From contig NZ_AP018288.1 of NCBI RefSeq assembly GCF_002368335.1, forward strand, positions 6,265,014-6,329,013: 64,000 nucleotides of DNA. The letters are read 5' to 3'. The position numbers and the translations under genes are program-made. This DNA comes from Nostoc sp. NIES-4103 (GTDB lineage Bacteria > Cyanobacteriota > Cyanobacteriia > Cyanobacteriales > Nostocaceae). The notes beneath the pieces are model-generated. The model made no database searches. It saw nothing but the letters and a program-made list of their open reading frames with translations, and was not told the DNA's origin. Of this stretch, positions 43,862-53,442 are shown one piece after another; positions within the stretch are counted from its first letter, which is position 1; every line of letters starts with the position of its first letter.

Positions 43862-45028
43862 TTAGTTTGCGTTTGTCCCCAGCAGTTCCTCAATGGCTTG
43901 CCTTTCAAGAGGGGTATGAGATGGTGGTATCTGCCGGGCATCGGTAATCAGCCAGTCTAAAGCAGCGGCCTGTACATCGATCGCAGCCCCTGTTTTATCT
44001 ACACAGTAACGCCCAAACACCAGCTTATCAACTAGCCGTACTCCCGGCCCCAATCGTGACCATTCAAAAATGACGCTGTTTTCTACCGTTGCCCCACTGC
44101 ATACCCAGCAATTAGGGCCAATCATAGCTGGGCCAACGATTTTAGCTCCATCTTCTATCCTCGTCATGCCACCAATATAAACTGGGCCTGTGATATCTAC
44201 CTTGTCCCAATTCACGGCCACATTTAAGCCAGTATAAATACCAGGTGCGACTTCATGACCAGGGATTTGCACATTCTTGATTTCGCCTAGCAGCACACCA
44301 CGGATTGCTCGCCAGTAGTCTGGTACTTTACCAATATCTACCCATTCAAAATCCATAGCAATGGCATAGAAGGGAGCGCCAATTTCTACTAATTTGGGGA
44401 ATAGTTGGCTACCAATGTCATATTCAACTCCAGAAGGTATGTACTTAAACACCTCTGGCTCAAATATGTAAATACCTGTGTTGATGTTAGTACTGAGAGC
44501 TTCTTCTGTGGAAGGTTTTTCTTGGAAAGCTTGGACACGTCCATCTTCATCGGTGACAACCACACCATAACTGGATACTTCTTCTTGTGGCACAGATTTT
44601 GTGATGATAGTAGCGATCGCTCCTTTGGATCTATGCCACTTAACGGCTGCGGACAAATCCAGATCAATTAAAGCATCACCACATAGCACCACAAAAGTAT
44701 CATCAAAGAATGGTGAGAAGTCTTGGATGCGCCGCATACCTCCGGCAGAACCAATTGCTTCGCCCACCAGTTTACCGTCATCAATTTTACCTTCAAAAGA
44801 ATAGGCTATCTGTACGCCAAAGCGCTGACCATCACGGAAATAGTTTTCAATTTCTTCAGCTAAATGGCTAACATTGACCATAATTTGGTCAAATCCGTGT
44901 TGACGCAAAAGTTCTAGTAAAAATTCCATCACTGGCTTTTGCAGGATGGGAATCATCGGTTTGGGAGTTGTATAGGTAATCGGTCGCACACGAGTACCTT
45001 TACCTGCCGCGAGAATCATCGCTTTCAT
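43862..45028 (-). CDS. Sugar-1-phosphate nucleotidyltransferase with beta-helix domain
   Basis: A 388-aa NTP-transferase. The nucleotide loop MILAAGKGTRVRPITYTTPKP (here split: AAGKGTRVRP, then TTPKPMIPI) and DALIDL (metal Asp) define the catalytic domain (1-235); the remainder has hexapeptide repeats of a left-handed beta helix (ATVENSVIFEWSRLG, VSSGATVENS-like). It resembles mannose-1-phosphate guanylyltransferases and glucose-1-phosphate uridylyl/thymidylyltransferases. Exact sugar is not decided by sequence. It would feed polysaccharide or glycan synthesis. Single gene. Confidence 0.85.
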   Translation of the reverse strand: MKAMILAAGKGTRVRPITYTTPKPMIPILQKPVMEFLLELLRQHGFDQIMVNVSHLAEEIENYFRDGQRFGVQIAYSFEGKIDDGKLVGEAIGSAGGMRRIQDFSPFFDDTFVVLCGDALIDLDLSAAVKWHRSKGAIATIITKSVPQEEVSSYGVVVTDEDGRVQAFQEKPSTEEALSTNINTGIYIFEPEVFKYIPSGVEYDIGSQLFPKLVEIGAPFYAIAMDFEWVDIGKVPDYWRAIRGVLLGEIKNVQIPGHEVAPGIYTGLNVAVNWDKVDITGPVYIGGMTRIEDGAKIVGPAMIGPNCWVCSGATVENSVIFEWSRLGPGVRLVDKLVFGRYCVDKTGAAIDVQAAALDWLITDARQIPPSHTPLERQAIEELLGTNAN

Positions 45029-45362
45029 AAAAGTTTATTCCTCAACCACCAGCCAGTTTACTTTCATTGAGTGAGACTTAATCATCAGTTTTTATTTCTG
45101 CTCTAAGTAACCCCTAACAACAGGGATAACAGGAATTTGCTGATTGTTGCAACCATTGAACTGACGCGAAACAAAGCGCTGTAGCGGCAATTCATCAATT
45201 GCTGCTAGGTCAAAATAAGGTTTTTGGCTATTGTTTGCGTCAGTCCTGAATCAATAGGGATGGCAGATAAAAAGTAATTAGTCATCTCTTCAATTTACTC
45301 GGATTTTGGATTTTGCTGAAGCGAAAGTCTATAAGCTATCCTTAGTAGTAGTTTAGACCTGT
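45029..45362. other. Intergenic, no gene seen
   Basis: About 330 bp between two minus-strand genes. It includes AT-rich promoter-like DNA for the gene at 45028. No repeats stand out. Confidence 0.4.
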
Positions 45363-46193
45363 TTAATTCAACGGCTGTTCCCAAGATTGGTAGGCGTTAG
45401 CTGAATCGGTGAGTAACCGAATTTTGATCTCCTGGTAAAACTCCTCTTGCAATAGCTCTACCTTAGATTGAGCAGAGAGTAGTAGCAGCGCCCAGAAAAC
45501 GCTAACTATGTGGCTATGTTCTGACTCATGGGCAGACCCATTCTGGTGTGGTTGCTTTGTCTGAGTCCACAACTGTACAAGTTGCTCTAAATTCAAACAA
45601 TTTTGTTCTAGCAGTAGTTCTCTTGGCGCTAGACGCAGCACCTGTTCTAGTTCCCTGGCTACTTCCGTCAGATTTTCTTGGTGAGCTAACTCTAGTGCTT
45701 CCCGCATCGCTTGGGCACTGGGCTGACGCTTAGGGCGCACAGGTTTGCTTGTTTTTTGTACCAACTTGAGTTGGTTTGCCATGAGTTGCAATTGCTCGAT
45801 CAACTCTTGTAAGGTGACGCGGCGTTTTGGTGGCGGCATAGCAGCCGGGCGACGACGCAAGTGTCGTTCTAATTGCAGACGATGAGCTTGATGTAACATC
45901 CCGTCTTCATTTTCTGACATGACATCATCTGCTAAATCCTCCTGTAAATCTTCTACTGTTGTTAATTGCATCAAGGTATTAGCTTTGAATAACACCAGCA
46001 TCGATGCTGATAAAAAAGCCTGTCCAGATTGAGACAAGTCGGCTTCATAGCCCCGGACTGTTGCTTGTGGTGTCATTAGTTCTAGGTAATGGTCAATCAC
46101 TTCAATTACCTGGACATCCCAAGGATCAATTTCCCCCCGCTCAGCTTGGTCAATCAGGATCGTAATTGTTTCCAATAGCTCGGAAGCATCCAT
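45363..46193 (-). CDS. scpA: Segregation and condensation protein A
   Basis: Kleisin subunit of the SMC-ScpAB chromosome-condensing complex (276 aa). The N-terminus has the ScpA signature LIDQAERGEIDPWDVQVIEVIDHYL (given here as DQAERGEIDPWDV), and the C-terminus is a winged helix (FWALLLLSAQSKVELLQEEFYQEI). The middle is acidic and rich in Glu/Gln, as in other kleisins. ScpB and SMC genes are not adjacent. Encoded just behind the AI-2E transporter gene, on the same strand, 160 bp apart. Confidence 0.93.
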   Translation of the reverse strand: MDASELLETITILIDQAERGEIDPWDVQVIEVIDHYLELMTPQATVRGYEADLSQSGQAFLSASMLVLFKANTLMQLTTVEDLQEDLADDVMSENEDGMLHQAHRLQLERHLRRRPAAMPPPKRRVTLQELIEQLQLMANQLKLVQKTSKPVRPKRQPSAQAMREALELAHQENLTEVARELEQVLRLAPRELLLEQNCLNLEQLVQLWTQTKQPHQNGSAHESEHSHIVSVFWALLLLSAQSKVELLQEEFYQEIKIRLLTDSANAYQSWEQPLN

Positions 46194-46354
46194 TAATCAG
46201 TTCTAAGTTCAGTAATAAGTGTCGAAAATTATACTCTATTTGTGGGAATTGAGAATTGAGAATTGGGCATTGGGAATTGGGCATCGGGTATTGGGAATAT
46301 ACTTGCTCCCCTGCTCCACTGCTCCCCTGCTCCCCTATCTCCCCATCCCCCTGC
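46194..46354. repeat. GGGAATT and CTCCCCTG repeats
   Basis: GAATTGAGAATTGGGCATTG units (about 46245-46300) and CCCCTGCTCC units (46305-46352) between two same-strand genes. No gene. Confidence 0.8.
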
Positions 46355-47452
46355 TCAATTCGTGTCTGGATCAACGGGGGAGTCATGATTAATAGTGACA
46401 GTTGAAACAAATTGATCGGATTTGCCGCTCTTGAGAGCGTCGAATGTGCCTTTGATAGTACCGGCAATAGGCACAGCAACTAGTGTGCCTAAGAATCCAG
46501 CAATCTCAAATCCCATCAAAATAGCAACGAAAATCCAGATAGGATTAAGTCCGATAAAATCGCCCAGTAAGTTGGGAGCTAAAAGATTATCTTTAATTTG
46601 TTGCATGAGAATGGCCGCTATAGCAACTGGAACTGCTAGCCACCAATTTTGCAGCAATACTAAAATTGTTACCAAACCAATACCTAAAGTCGCTCCGATA
46701 AAAGGAATGAGTTCAGATATACCAATGAGTATGGCAAACAATAGAGCAAATGGCACTTTCAAAAATAAGAAAATAGGAGTAAGACTTATGATCATGAATA
46801 ACCCCAGCAACAACTGACTGAGGAAAAAATTCTGAAAATTAAGTTGTAAGGATCTGGTTAAGGGAACTCCAACATTAGCAGGTAAGAGATTGACTAGACC
46901 GTACCATACGCGATCGCCATATAAGAGCATGTAAAATGCCAAGACAACCACTAATACTACATTGAGTAAGCCAGACAGCAGTATTCCCGCAAATCCCACT
47001 GCACCAGAAGCAAGTTGTTGAACTAAATTCTGAATGTTGGCATTGATTTGATTGCTGACAACCCTAAGATCAATAGGCAAACGTCTTTGCTTAGCAAAGG
47101 CTTCAAATTGCTCTATATTTGCTTGACTAGTTGTCAACCAATCTGGAATCTTATTGAGAAGCTGGATTGTTTGGTCAATTACCATCGGTACCAACGTGAC
47201 GCCCAGAATCACCAATAAAGTTAAAGTGACGAGTAAAACTATGACAACCGCCTGTGTGCGAGTCATGTGAGCGCGTTCAAAAAACTTAACTGGATAGTTC
47301 AGTAAAAAAGCTAAAATCGCCGCAACGCTCAAAATAGTAATGGGATGTTGGAAATAGCTAAACAGTAACGACAGCAGCCAGATATTGAGAGCAATTATCG
47401 GGCCGCTCAGACCATAAATTAATAAACGTTGAAGGGAGGCCGAACGGCGCAT
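46355..47452 (-). CDS. AI-2E family transporter
   Basis: A 365-aa membrane protein of the PerM/TqsA/YdiK family (UPF0118). About seven to eight helices: an N-terminal hairpin, a central TM set (TQAVVIVLLVTLTLLVILGV), then a long extramembrane loop (IEQFEAFAKQRRLPIDLRVVS) and C-terminal helices (VPVAIAAILMQQIKDNLLAPNLLGDFIGLNPIWIFVA, shown in part). The conserved core after IGxxIPYIG-like ELIPFIGATLG is present. Family members export small molecules or Na; substrate unknown. ATG at 47452 is preferred over a TTG three codons upstream. Confidence 0.88.
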   Translation of the reverse strand: MRRSASLQRLLIYGLSGPIIALNIWLLSLLFSYFQHPITILSVAAILAFLLNYPVKFFERAHMTRTQAVVIVLLVTLTLLVILGVTLVPMVIDQTIQLLNKIPDWLTTSQANIEQFEAFAKQRRLPIDLRVVSNQINANIQNLVQQLASGAVGFAGILLSGLLNVVLVVVLAFYMLLYGDRVWYGLVNLLPANVGVPLTRSLQLNFQNFFLSQLLLGLFMIISLTPIFLFLKVPFALLFAILIGISELIPFIGATLGIGLVTILVLLQNWWLAVPVAIAAILMQQIKDNLLAPNLLGDFIGLNPIWIFVAILMGFEIAGFLGTLVAVPIAGTIKGTFDALKSGKSDQFVSTVTINHDSPVDPDTN

Positions 47453-47579
47453 TTGATGCAATCGAGAATCTCGACTCCTTGAGATAATTAATAAAACTGA
47501 TGTTGGCGCTAATCATCATCATAGATATTTTTATCAAAGACGTGTATCAGCGAATCTGATAATAAGGAAGTAAATCACG

Positions 47580-48224
47580 ATGGACAAGACCATAGCAGAC
47601 CTCCGCAAGGATTACACCTTAGAAGGTTTGAGCGAAACTGAAATTAATTCCAATCCCTTCATACAATTTAAAAAGTGGTTCGACCAAGCACTAAAAGCCC
47701 AACTTCCTGAACCAAATGCCATGACTCTTGCTACTGCTATGCCAGATGGTAAACCTTCGGCAAGAATGGTATTACTGAAAGATTTTGATGAACGGGGTTT
47801 TGTTTTCTTTACTAACTACAACAGTCGTAAGGGACAAGAACTGGCAGAAAATCCCCAAGCATCTTTAGTTTTTTGGTGGGCTGAACTCGAACGTCAAGTC
47901 CGGATTTCTGGACATGTTGAAAAAGTTTCTGAAATCGAGTCAGATCAGTATTTTGAAAGTCGTCCTGCTAAGAGTCGCTTGGGTGCGTGGGTGTCTAATC
48001 AAAGCGAAGTCATAGAAAGCCGAGAAGTGCTGGAGCAACGAATGCAGGAATTTCAGAGCAAGTATGAGAATCAGGAGATTCCCCGACCACCCCATTGGGG
48101 AGGCTTGCGAGTGATCCCCGCAGAAATTGAGTTTTGGCAAGGACGCTCCAGTCGTCTGCACGATCGCTTGCTGTATACTCACTCTATTGATGGCAGTTGG
48201 AAAATTGAGCGGTTGTCACCGTGA
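47580..48224 (+). CDS. pdxH: Pyridoxamine 5'-phosphate oxidase
   Basis: FMN enzyme (214 aa) that makes pyridoxal 5'-phosphate, the cofactor of speA among others. Motifs: TLATAMPDGKPSARMVLLKDFDERGFVFFTNYNSRKGQE (split: PSARMVLLKDFD and FFTNYNSRKG) for FMN binding, SRLGAWVSNQSEVI and the C-terminal FWQGRSSRLHDRL, ending LSP. Complete and typical. Confidence 0.95.
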   Translation: MDKTIADLRKDYTLEGLSETEINSNPFIQFKKWFDQALKAQLPEPNAMTLATAMPDGKPSARMVLLKDFDERGFVFFTNYNSRKGQELAENPQASLVFWWAELERQVRISGHVEKVSEIESDQYFESRPAKSRLGAWVSNQSEVIESREVLEQRMQEFQSKYENQEIPRPPHWGGLRVIPAEIEFWQGRSSRLHDRLLYTHSIDGSWKIERLSP

Positions 48225-48365
48225 TGGGGAGATGGGGGGATGAGGGAGATGAGGGAGATGAGGGGGATGAGGGGGATGAGGGGGATGAGGAGAAATTATC
48301 TAAGAATTATCTTTTTTCCTCTCTATCTCCCCCCACTCCCCCACTCCCCCATCTCCCCCCATTCC
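48225..48365. repeat. GATGAGGGG 9-mer block between convergent genes
   Basis: About eight GATGAGGGA/GATGAGGGG units (48236-48290) and CCCCCACTCC runs (48327-48362). The block lies between pdxH and the DUF3153 gene. Confidence 0.85.
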
Positions 48366-49208
48366 CTATTCCGTCGCTGCTGCTTTAGGTGCAAACTGAA
48401 TTCTGGGGTCTGGCATGAATGTGTATCTGAGATACAATCCTCCCCAGATAAACAAGATAATCAACAATGAACCAATACCAAGGGGACTGGGAAGCCAGAA
48501 AACGGCTTCTATGTGGTTGAGTTCACCAGTCTTTAGTTGCCATACGAGTTGATTACCATTTTTTGCTGGTTCAATGGCAGTTTCTGCATTTTCAGGTATT
48601 TGAATGTTTTTAGCGCCCCAAGGAGTTGTCAGGCTAAATTTCAAATTGAGAATTGAACCAGCATCAGCAAGAACGTTACCTTTGCTAGCGATGAGAGCGA
48701 GCGATCGCAAGTCTAAATCATAAATTAATCGATTCCGTACTAACAGTAAAAAGTTGTTCTGCTCCAAAAGTAAGTTTGATTCAATCTTTGGTAATTCTGA
48801 TTCAGATTCACTTGGTACAGCTTCAGCTTGTTGGTTAGCACGGGAATTAAAAAATTCGTTGAACTTGGTTTGCAACTCCTGACCATTACTGAAGGGAATT
48901 GTCACAATTAGCTCTTCTTTAGAAACCCGCTTTGCTTTGCCTTCCAGCTTGCGGGCACGACGCTCTATACTGTTTAACCATTCGTATACATAGTCACCAC
49001 TGAAACTGGTTAGCCGTTCTTCTAATTTAATATGCTGCACCAGTTCACCGCTGTTCGAGTTGCCAAAGTTCACTCCCACGTCGTACTGCACACAACCTGA
49101 CAGCAGCAGTGATGTTAACAACACTAGCCACAAAATAGGCTGTGTAATGCTTGCTCTACGTTTTTTGAATCGCATAGACGCGAGGGAATTTTGTCTGTTT
49201 TTTGTCAT
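48366..49208 (-). CDS. DUF3153 lipoprotein-like protein
   Basis: A 280-aa cyanobacterial protein: a cytoplasmic start, a lipobox-like LLLSGCVQYDV (Cys about 39) and a C-terminal membrane helix (PLGIGSLLIILFIWGGLYLRY). The core, GVNFGNSNSGELVQHIKLEERL to the region before the helix, matches DUF3153. Orthologues are conserved in cyanobacteria; function unknown. Two anchors would place it at the outer face of the plasma or thylakoid membrane. Single gene, convergent to pdxH. Confidence 0.85.
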   Translation of the reverse strand: MTKNRQNSLASMRFKKRRASITQPILWLVLLTSLLLSGCVQYDVGVNFGNSNSGELVQHIKLEERLTSFSGDYVYEWLNSIERRARKLEGKAKRVSKEELIVTIPFSNGQELQTKFNEFFNSRANQQAEAVPSESESELPKIESNLLLEQNNFLLLVRNRLIYDLDLRSLALIASKGNVLADAGSILNLKFSLTTPWGAKNIQIPENAETAIEPAKNGNQLVWQLKTGELNHIEAVFWLPSPLGIGSLLIILFIWGGLYLRYTFMPDPRIQFAPKAAATE

Positions 49209-49296
49209 TTGTCAGTTGTTAGTTGTCAGTTGTTCGGGTTTCAAGCACATTGATGTTTCGTAACATAGAGGAGTTTATTTACACCGACTGACTTAT

Positions 49297-49821
49297 TTAA
49301 TAAAAATTCAACCAAAACAAGTACAAGACTGTTAAACCAATGGCAATTAGTGCCACCAAGATAAAGCGATTATCTTTAGTATTTACCTGACTAAGGTCTA
49401 CAAATTCTGGTTGAGCTGCCTTTTTTTGCCCAGAAGACTTACGCGGATTGACAGTAACACGAATTTTGTCATCATTATCCGGTAGTTTGCCCAAATCTGG
49501 GATTTCAGTCATCCATTCACTCGGTCTTTTCAGCTTTGGTGCTTGTAAGATGTAAAGCAATCGCTTTGCTTGTTTGCTGGTTTCTGCAAAGGGATGGCGT
49601 TTGAGTTGTTGACAAAGGGCGATCGCATCTTCAGTACGTCCAGATGCTTCATAAGCTGTTGCCAGCCAAATATCTACTTCACCCTTAAGGCGAGTATTGC
49701 CAGCCAAAAGGGCGCTTGCCTTTTCCAAGTTTTCCACAGCTTCTCGATATTGCCCATTTTCAAAGGCAAGTTTCCCAGTCTGGTAGATACTTCTGGCTAT
49801 TTCTAAACTTTCTGCACTCAC
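49297..49821 (-). CDS. TPR-like protein with C-terminal membrane anchor
   Basis: A 174-aa protein. Residues 1-95 form TPR-like helices (YQTGKLAFENGQYREAVENLEKA, then IWLATAYEASGRTEDAIALCQQ). A basic linker (PRKSSGQKKAAQ) precedes a single C-terminal helix (FILVALIAIGLTVLYLFWL), so it is tail anchored with the TPRs in the cytoplasm. The pattern is common in cyanobacteria; partner unknown. Confidence 0.8.
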   Translation of the reverse strand: MSAESLEIARSIYQTGKLAFENGQYREAVENLEKASALLAGNTRLKGEVDIWLATAYEASGRTEDAIALCQQLKRHPFAETSKQAKRLLYILQAPKLKRPSEWMTEIPDLGKLPDNDDKIRVTVNPRKSSGQKKAAQPEFVDLSQVNTKDNRFILVALIAIGLTVLYLFWLNFY

Positions 49822-49869
49822 GTTTTAGATATAATTCAGCACTATTTTAATTTTGCCAATTCCATTGTA

Positions 49870-49985
49870 GGAAGAACTGGGGATTGGGGATTGGGGATTG
49901 GGGATTGGGGATTGGGGATTGGGAAAGAATTTCTTCCTCATCCCCCTCATCCCTCTCATCTCCCCTGCACCCCCGCACCCCTGCA
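49870..49985. repeat. GGGGATT heptamers and CTCATCCCC repeats
   Basis: GGGGATTG units (about 49876-49920) then TCATCCCCCTCATCCC (about 49938-49970). They lie behind argB. Confidence 0.85.
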
Positions 49986-49989
49986 TCTT

Positions 49990-50886
49990 CTATGAGGTAA
50001 ACTGAGAACCGAGAATCATCGTACCGATACCAACATCTGTAAAAATTTCCAATAATAGGGCGTGAGGTATGCGACCATCGATGATATGTGCTGCACGTAC
50101 ACCTTGAGCAAGCGATCGCACACAACAATTGACTTTAGGAATCATGCCACCGCTGACTATACCATCGGCAATCAACTCGCGGGCTTCACGAATATCTACT
50201 TTTGGAATCAAAGTTGAGGGGTCTTTATAATTTGTTAAAATCCCTCTGGTGTCGGTCAGTAAAATCAACTTTTCTGCCCCTAGTGCTGCTGCTATTTCCC
50301 CAGCTACAGTATCAGCGTTAATGTTGTAAGGTTGTCCCGTCTCATCTGCGGCTACGCTGGAAACTACGGGGATATACCCATTGCTGGAGAGGGTTTCTAA
50401 AATTTTAATATTTACATTACTCACTTCCCCCACAAAGCCAATACCTTCTTGACCTTGGGGACGAGCTGTAATCAAATTACCATCTTTACCGCAAAGACCT
50501 ACCGCCAAACCTCCAGCTTGGTTAATCAGGGCGACAATTTCTTTATTAACTCGCCCAACTAAAACCATTTCCACCACATCCATTGTGGGGGCGTCTGTGA
50601 CTCGCAAACCATTCTTAAATTGGGCTTCGATTCCCAGTTTATCTAACCAACTGTTAATTTCTGGGCCACCGCCGTGTACTAGTATGGGACGCAAGCCGAC
50701 ACAGGATAAAAATACAATGTCGCGGATGACTTGATCTTTGAGGGTGCTGTCTTTCATCGCTGCGCCACCATATTTCACAACAACAGTGCGACCAGCGAAT
50801 TGTTGAATATAAGGTAGAGCTTCGCTTAGCACTTGTACGCGAGTGGCTTCAGCTTGCCTAATGTACTCAGTATCGTTGACTGTCAT
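49990..50886 (-). CDS. argB: Acetylglutamate kinase
   Basis: Second enzyme of arginine synthesis (298 aa), controlled in cyanobacteria by PII binding and arginine feedback. The kinase signatures are VVVKYGGAAMKD (about residues 31-42), PILVHGGGPEINSWL and GLCGKDGNLI, then NINADTVAGEIAAALGAEKL. The ATG at 50886 (MTVNDTEYIRQAEATR) gives the usual length; a start at 50967 would add 27 residues without support. It would supply arginine for SpeA and protein synthesis. No other arg gene is adjacent. Confidence 0.95.
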   Translation of the reverse strand: MTVNDTEYIRQAEATRVQVLSEALPYIQQFAGRTVVVKYGGAAMKDSTLKDQVIRDIVFLSCVGLRPILVHGGGPEINSWLDKLGIEAQFKNGLRVTDAPTMDVVEMVLVGRVNKEIVALINQAGGLAVGLCGKDGNLITARPQGQEGIGFVGEVSNVNIKILETLSSNGYIPVVSSVAADETGQPYNINADTVAGEIAAALGAEKLILLTDTRGILTNYKDPSTLIPKVDIREARELIADGIVSGGMIPKVNCCVRSLAQGVRAAHIIDGRIPHALLLEIFTDVGIGTMILGSQFTS

Positions 50887-51105
50887 GAGGAGCCGCCATT
50901 GAAAATTAAAACCTATTTCAGTCAGTGTAGAAGACTTTGGAACCTGTAACAATAAGTTCAAAGTCAAGAGGCAATTCGTCTTTCCCTATTGTCTATTGCC
51001 AGTATCCATATTTCCTATTTTTGCGAAAAATTTCAGAAATTAAATAAGATTGGTATAAAGTAATTTAATTAACACATTTATTGAGCGCATATTGTTAACT
51101 AACTT

Positions 51106-52515
51106 ATGAATTCCCAGAAGGAAACAAAACTTCTTATTTTATCTCTGCTTTCCACTATGTTTGTGCTGGGCATTGGCTTTTGGTTATGGAATCAATTCTT
51201 TGGAAAAAGAATAACTTCTTTACCATCAGATAATAAAAATCTAATTACTACAGGTTCAGCACAAGACCGAATCAGTTTAGGTGAAAAAATTTTAGTTACT
51301 GCTAATACTAACCCTGATAAAGAAGCAGGAGTGCAAGCTTTTGCTAAGGGCGATTTTGTAACTGCTGCCAATTATTTTAAAGCATCGTTGCTCAAAGACC
51401 GTAATGATCCAGAAACATTAATTTATTTCAATAATTCTCAAAAAGATAATAGTCAATATGTCAAAATAGTAGTTAGTGTGCCTATTGGTGGCAATCTTGA
51501 CGTAGCAAAAGAGATATTGCGGGGTGTAGCTCAAGCTCAAGATCAGGTGAATCGCACTGAGGGCATTAATGGTAAGCTTTTGCAGGTAGCGATCGCCAGC
51601 GATGACAATGATCCTGCCTTAGCTCAACAGCTAGCAACGCAATTTGTCAAAGATTCCAGCATTCTTGCTGTAGTCGGACATAACGCTAGTAACGCTTCAA
51701 TTGCAGCTGCTCCAGTGTATCAACAAGGAGGTTTAGTGATGATCTCTCCCACCAGTTTTGCTCAAAATCTTTCTGGCATTGGTAGCTATATATTCCGCAC
51801 TATTCCCAGTATTGGCGCTGTTGCTGAGCGACTTTCTACTTATATCGTCAAAACAGCTCGCAAAACTAATATTGGTATTTGTGTTGATTCTAAAGCAATT
51901 GATAATGTGTCGTTTAAAGATGAGCTTGTTAAAGGCATATTAGCCACAGGTGGCAAAGTGAATCCGACAAATTGCGATTTTTTTGCCCCCAACTTTAATC
52001 CTAATGCAGTCATTTCTCAATTAATCAGCAGTGGGGCGGATAGTTTGGTGTTAGCACCCCATGTCGATAGAATTAACAAAGCTTTAGAACTAGCAGCAGC
52101 AAATCAAGGAAAATTGACACTATTTAGTAGTCCCACGCTTTACACATTTCAAACTCTACAGGTAGGAAAAGCTGATGTGAATAGCATGGTATTGTCTGTA
52201 ACTTGGCATCCTAATGCAATTCCAGGCAATGACTTTACTCAAAATGCCGTGAAACTTTGGGGTGGAACTGTTAATTGGCGAACGGCTACGGCTTATGATG
52301 CAACTATAGCGATCGCCAAAGGTTTACAGCAAAGCAAAAACCGCGATGAATTACAACAAGTGCTGCATAGTCCCAGTTTTTCAGTTTTTGGTGCTACAGG
52401 TAAGATCGAATTTCTCCCATCAGGCGATCGCAATGGCACAGCAATATTAGTCAAAGTGCAACCGAGTAGTAAATCTTCTAGTGGATATGATTTTGTGCCT
52501 TTGAATGATAAATAA
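51106..52515 (+). CDS. Type-1 periplasmic binding protein (branched-chain amino-acid type)
   Basis: A 469-aa exported protein: an N-terminal helix (about 8-27, LLILSLLSTMFVLGIGFWLW) acts as a signal anchor. Then a linker (30-110) with a TPR-like piece (AFAKGDFVTAANYFKASLLKDRNDPETLIY), and the PBP1 Leu/Ile/Val-receptor domain (VSVPIGGNLDVAKEILRGVAQAQ, GHNASNASIAAAPVYQQGGL, MISPTSFAQNL, YDATIAIAKGLQ). No permease or ATPase gene is adjacent. Its stop codon lies inside the target duplication of a miniature element. Confidence 0.85.
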   Translation: MNSQKETKLLILSLLSTMFVLGIGFWLWNQFFGKRITSLPSDNKNLITTGSAQDRISLGEKILVTANTNPDKEAGVQAFAKGDFVTAANYFKASLLKDRNDPETLIYFNNSQKDNSQYVKIVVSVPIGGNLDVAKEILRGVAQAQDQVNRTEGINGKLLQVAIASDDNDPALAQQLATQFVKDSSILAVVGHNASNASIAAAPVYQQGGLVMISPTSFAQNLSGIGSYIFRTIPSIGAVAERLSTYIVKTARKTNIGICVDSKAIDNVSFKDELVKGILATGGKVNPTNCDFFAPNFNPNAVISQLISSGADSLVLAPHVDRINKALELAAANQGKLTLFSSPTLYTFQTLQVGKADVNSMVLSVTWHPNAIPGNDFTQNAVKLWGGTVNWRTATAYDATIAIAKGLQQSKNRDELQQVLHSPSFSVFGATGKIEFLPSGDRNGTAILVKVQPSSKSSSGYDFVPLNDK

Positions 52516-52516
52516 A

Positions 52517-52660
52517 CGTGAGTTCGACAAGCGCTGTTTTGACCTCTCCCCCGGCCCCTCTCCTACGAGGAGAGGGGAGTAAAACCGTGATTTTTTCGTT
52601 TCTCCTCCCTCGCCTTTTAGGAGAGGGAGGCCGGGAGGGAGAGGTTCATCGAACTCACGT
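52517..52660 (-). mobile_element. 144-bp miniature inverted-repeat element (copy 3, inverted)
   Basis: Ends CGTGAGTTCGA / TCGAACTCACGT, opposite in orientation to copies 1 and 2. Perfect 8-bp flanking repeat TAAATAAA (52509-52516, 52661-52668), which includes the TAA stop codon at 52513-52515 of the gene in front. Confidence 0.88.
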
Positions 52661-52791
52661 TAAATAAAAATCTTAATAATTCTGCTTTTTAACTAGCCAT
52701 GCTTAGGGGTAAAGTCAAAATGCGATCGCTGCATCAAACCTCTAAAATTGAAATCATGACAAGAGCGAGGGCTGAAGAAGCACGAACAAAA

Positions 52792-53394
52792 ATGACGAGA
52801 CTGCTAATTCAAACTGAAAGCACACCCCTAACAGTCAATTTTCCCTCGCTTGTGCAGATGACAAATGAGCAGTTCTACGAATTTTGCCAAGCTAATAGAG
52901 ATCTACGAATTGAGCGCAATGCTACTGGGGAAGTCATAATAATGCCACCAGCTTTTTCTGATACGGGCAACCGTAACTTTAATATAGCTGTACAGCTAGG
53001 CTACTGGACAGAAAAAGATGGCACTGGGATTGGCTTTGACTCTAGTACAGGTTTTACATTACCCAACGGTGCTACTCGTTCCCCCGATGCATCTTGGATT
53101 AAATTAGAACGCTGGAATGCTTTGACTGAAGCACAAAAAGCTTCTTTTGCACCAATTTGTCCTAACTTTGTAATTGAGCTACGCTCTTTTAGCGATCGCC
53201 TCCAAGAATTACAACAAAAAATGCAGGAGTACATTGACAACGGTGCATCACTAGGATGGTTGATTGATCGCAAGAATCGAAAGGTTTATATTTACCGTCC
53301 TCATCAACAAGTTGAGATTTTAGATAATCCTGAAACAGTTAGTGGAAATCCAGAATTGCCAGAATTTATTTTAAAAATGACAAAAATTTGGTAA
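52792..53394 (+). CDS. Uma2 family (DUF820) nuclease-fold protein
   Basis: A 200-aa PD-(D/E)XK-type protein, a large cyanobacterial family. Motifs: NEQFYEFCQANRDLRIERNATGEVIIMPP (split; catalytic E), RSPDASWIKLERW (Asp) and PNFVIELRSFSDRLQELQQKM (E-x-K-like ELRS). The metal-binding pattern is complete, so it could be a nuclease, but activity is not known for most members. The ATG at 52792 is the family start; upstream ATGs at 52699 and 52756 are possible. It ends 48 bp before the CRISPR array; it is not a Cas protein, and such adjacency may be chance. Confidence 0.82.
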   Translation: MTRLLIQTESTPLTVNFPSLVQMTNEQFYEFCQANRDLRIERNATGEVIIMPPAFSDTGNRNFNIAVQLGYWTEKDGTGIGFDSSTGFTLPNGATRSPDASWIKLERWNALTEAQKASFAPICPNFVIELRSFSDRLQELQQKMQEYIDNGASLGWLIDRKNRKVYIYRPHQQVEILDNPETVSGNPELPEFILKMTKIW

Positions 53395-53442
53395 CTTTTT
53401 TTCCTGTAGCTACAGTGATTTATTTGGTAAAAAGTTTATCTA

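Noticed and set aside
46150..46479. 109-aa ORF MLCLLPVLSKAHSTLS
   Set aside because: It overlaps the AI-2E gene end and repeat DNA, in a different frame.
52792..53394. Uma2 gene as a Cas nuclease of the adjacent array
   Set aside because: Uma2 proteins are numerous in cyanobacteria and unrelated to known Cas families; adjacency of one gene is insufficient.
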